A model generated the notes under the pieces. It did not search any database, was not told the DNA's origin, and saw nothing but the letters and a program-made list of their open reading frames with translations. From Otis tarda (lineage: Eukaryota; Chordata; Aves; Otidiformes; Otididae), in contig CM048552.1 of the NCBI GenBank assembly GCA_026413225.1, forward strand, positions 185,538,053-185,602,052: DNA of 64,000 nt, in the 5' to 3' direction. Positions 63,701 through 64,000 of this stretch are shown here, one piece after another. A program made the translations under genes and the position numbers. Positions within the stretch are counted from its first letter, which is position 1; the number at the start of each line of letters is the position of its first letter.

Positions 63701-64000
63701 CCGAGGTTTGCCAAGCAGCCTTTATTCAGCACTGAATTACTGTAGTGGTAGTCATTGATATTCAGATTGGGAGAGCTGGAACCAAACCATCCTGACCTGG
63801 CATCTGTTACCTTTTGCCTTGAAATGGCAGTACCTGAAGAAAGATCACAAAGAGGACAGCCCCATTTTCTTTTCTTTTGCACCCCAAATTTGCCCATACA
63901 CTCCAGCTACAGAGACGTTTAGGGGACTTATATGGCTGGTAACATCAGTACGATGTGATTCATCTGATGAGAGAACACAACACTTGGATTTACAACTAGC

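Larger units (their letters stand above)
59629..64000. other. Unique non-coding DNA, nothing firmly recognised
   Basis: No gene was recognised. A small hairpin is at 60652-60671 (ccctctgg, loop tagg, ccagaggg) and a C10 run directly followed by A9 is at 60772-60790. The stretch 63300-63580, with 'gcctaaattaatctac' and 'cccactaattacaacgg', recalls old avian LTR-type repeats but lacks visible ends. Open frames are at most 98 codons. Confidence 0.5.

Noticed and set aside
1..64000. tRNA, rRNA, microRNA hairpins, CRISPR arrays or prokaryotic operons
   Set aside because: No clover-leaf box A/B pair, rRNA-like sequence or spaced direct-repeat array was noticed, and the transposon content is avian. 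A systematic covariance-model search (tRNAscan-SE, Infernal) was not possible here.

Overview
The window is non-coding DNA from a bird nuclear genome. The evidence is the repeat content: several CR1 LINE copies with the avian 3' end (variants of the ATTCTATG-type tail), and two solo LTRs whose ends, promoter and poly(A) landmarks match endogenous retrovirus LTRs widespread in birds. Species cannot be read from this sequence. No host protein-coding exon could be supported. Outside the transposons, open reading frames stay below about 140 codons, resemble no family I recognise, and mostly overlap open frames on the opposite strand, as expected by chance. The window is therefore either a gene desert or the inside of a very large intron.

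Layout. From 1 to 5.7 kb is AT-rich unique sequence with two short CR1 3' tails (near 1.15 and 4.95 kb). From about 5.9 to 7.2 kb is a very old, heavily decayed LINE of the L3/L2-like CR1 superfamily, still showing a relic of reverse-transcriptase motif A. From 7.2 to 11.5 kb nothing is recognised. From 11.57 to 15.0 kb is a repeat island, all on the minus strand: one CR1 fragment, a short unexplained stretch, then a second CR1 split by a 976-bp solo LTR that carries a 5-bp target duplication. Further CR1 copies lie at 17.9-18.4 kb (minus), 19.6-20.5 kb (plus, the youngest looking, with an open 3' part of ORF2), 34.05-34.26 kb (minus), 37.41-37.59 kb (plus) and 59.46-59.63 kb (minus). A second solo LTR, of the avian ERVK-like type, lies at 41.42-42.01 kb on the minus strand and still has a TATA-like box and a poly(A) signal. 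Simple-sequence features include homopolymer runs, an AC-rich tract at 25.9 kb and a C-rich block at 43.0 kb whose minus strand fits the G-quadruplex pattern.

No genes work together here: there is no operon, RNA gene cluster, CRISPR array or coding system. The story is the layered history of retrotransposition: an ancient L3-like LINE, then several ages of CR1, then LTR elements, one of them nested inside a CR1. No previously undescribed biological system was found. The best leads are the nested insertion, the L3-like fossil, the intact-frame CR1, the G-quadruplex candidate and a possibly constrained block near 50.3 kb.
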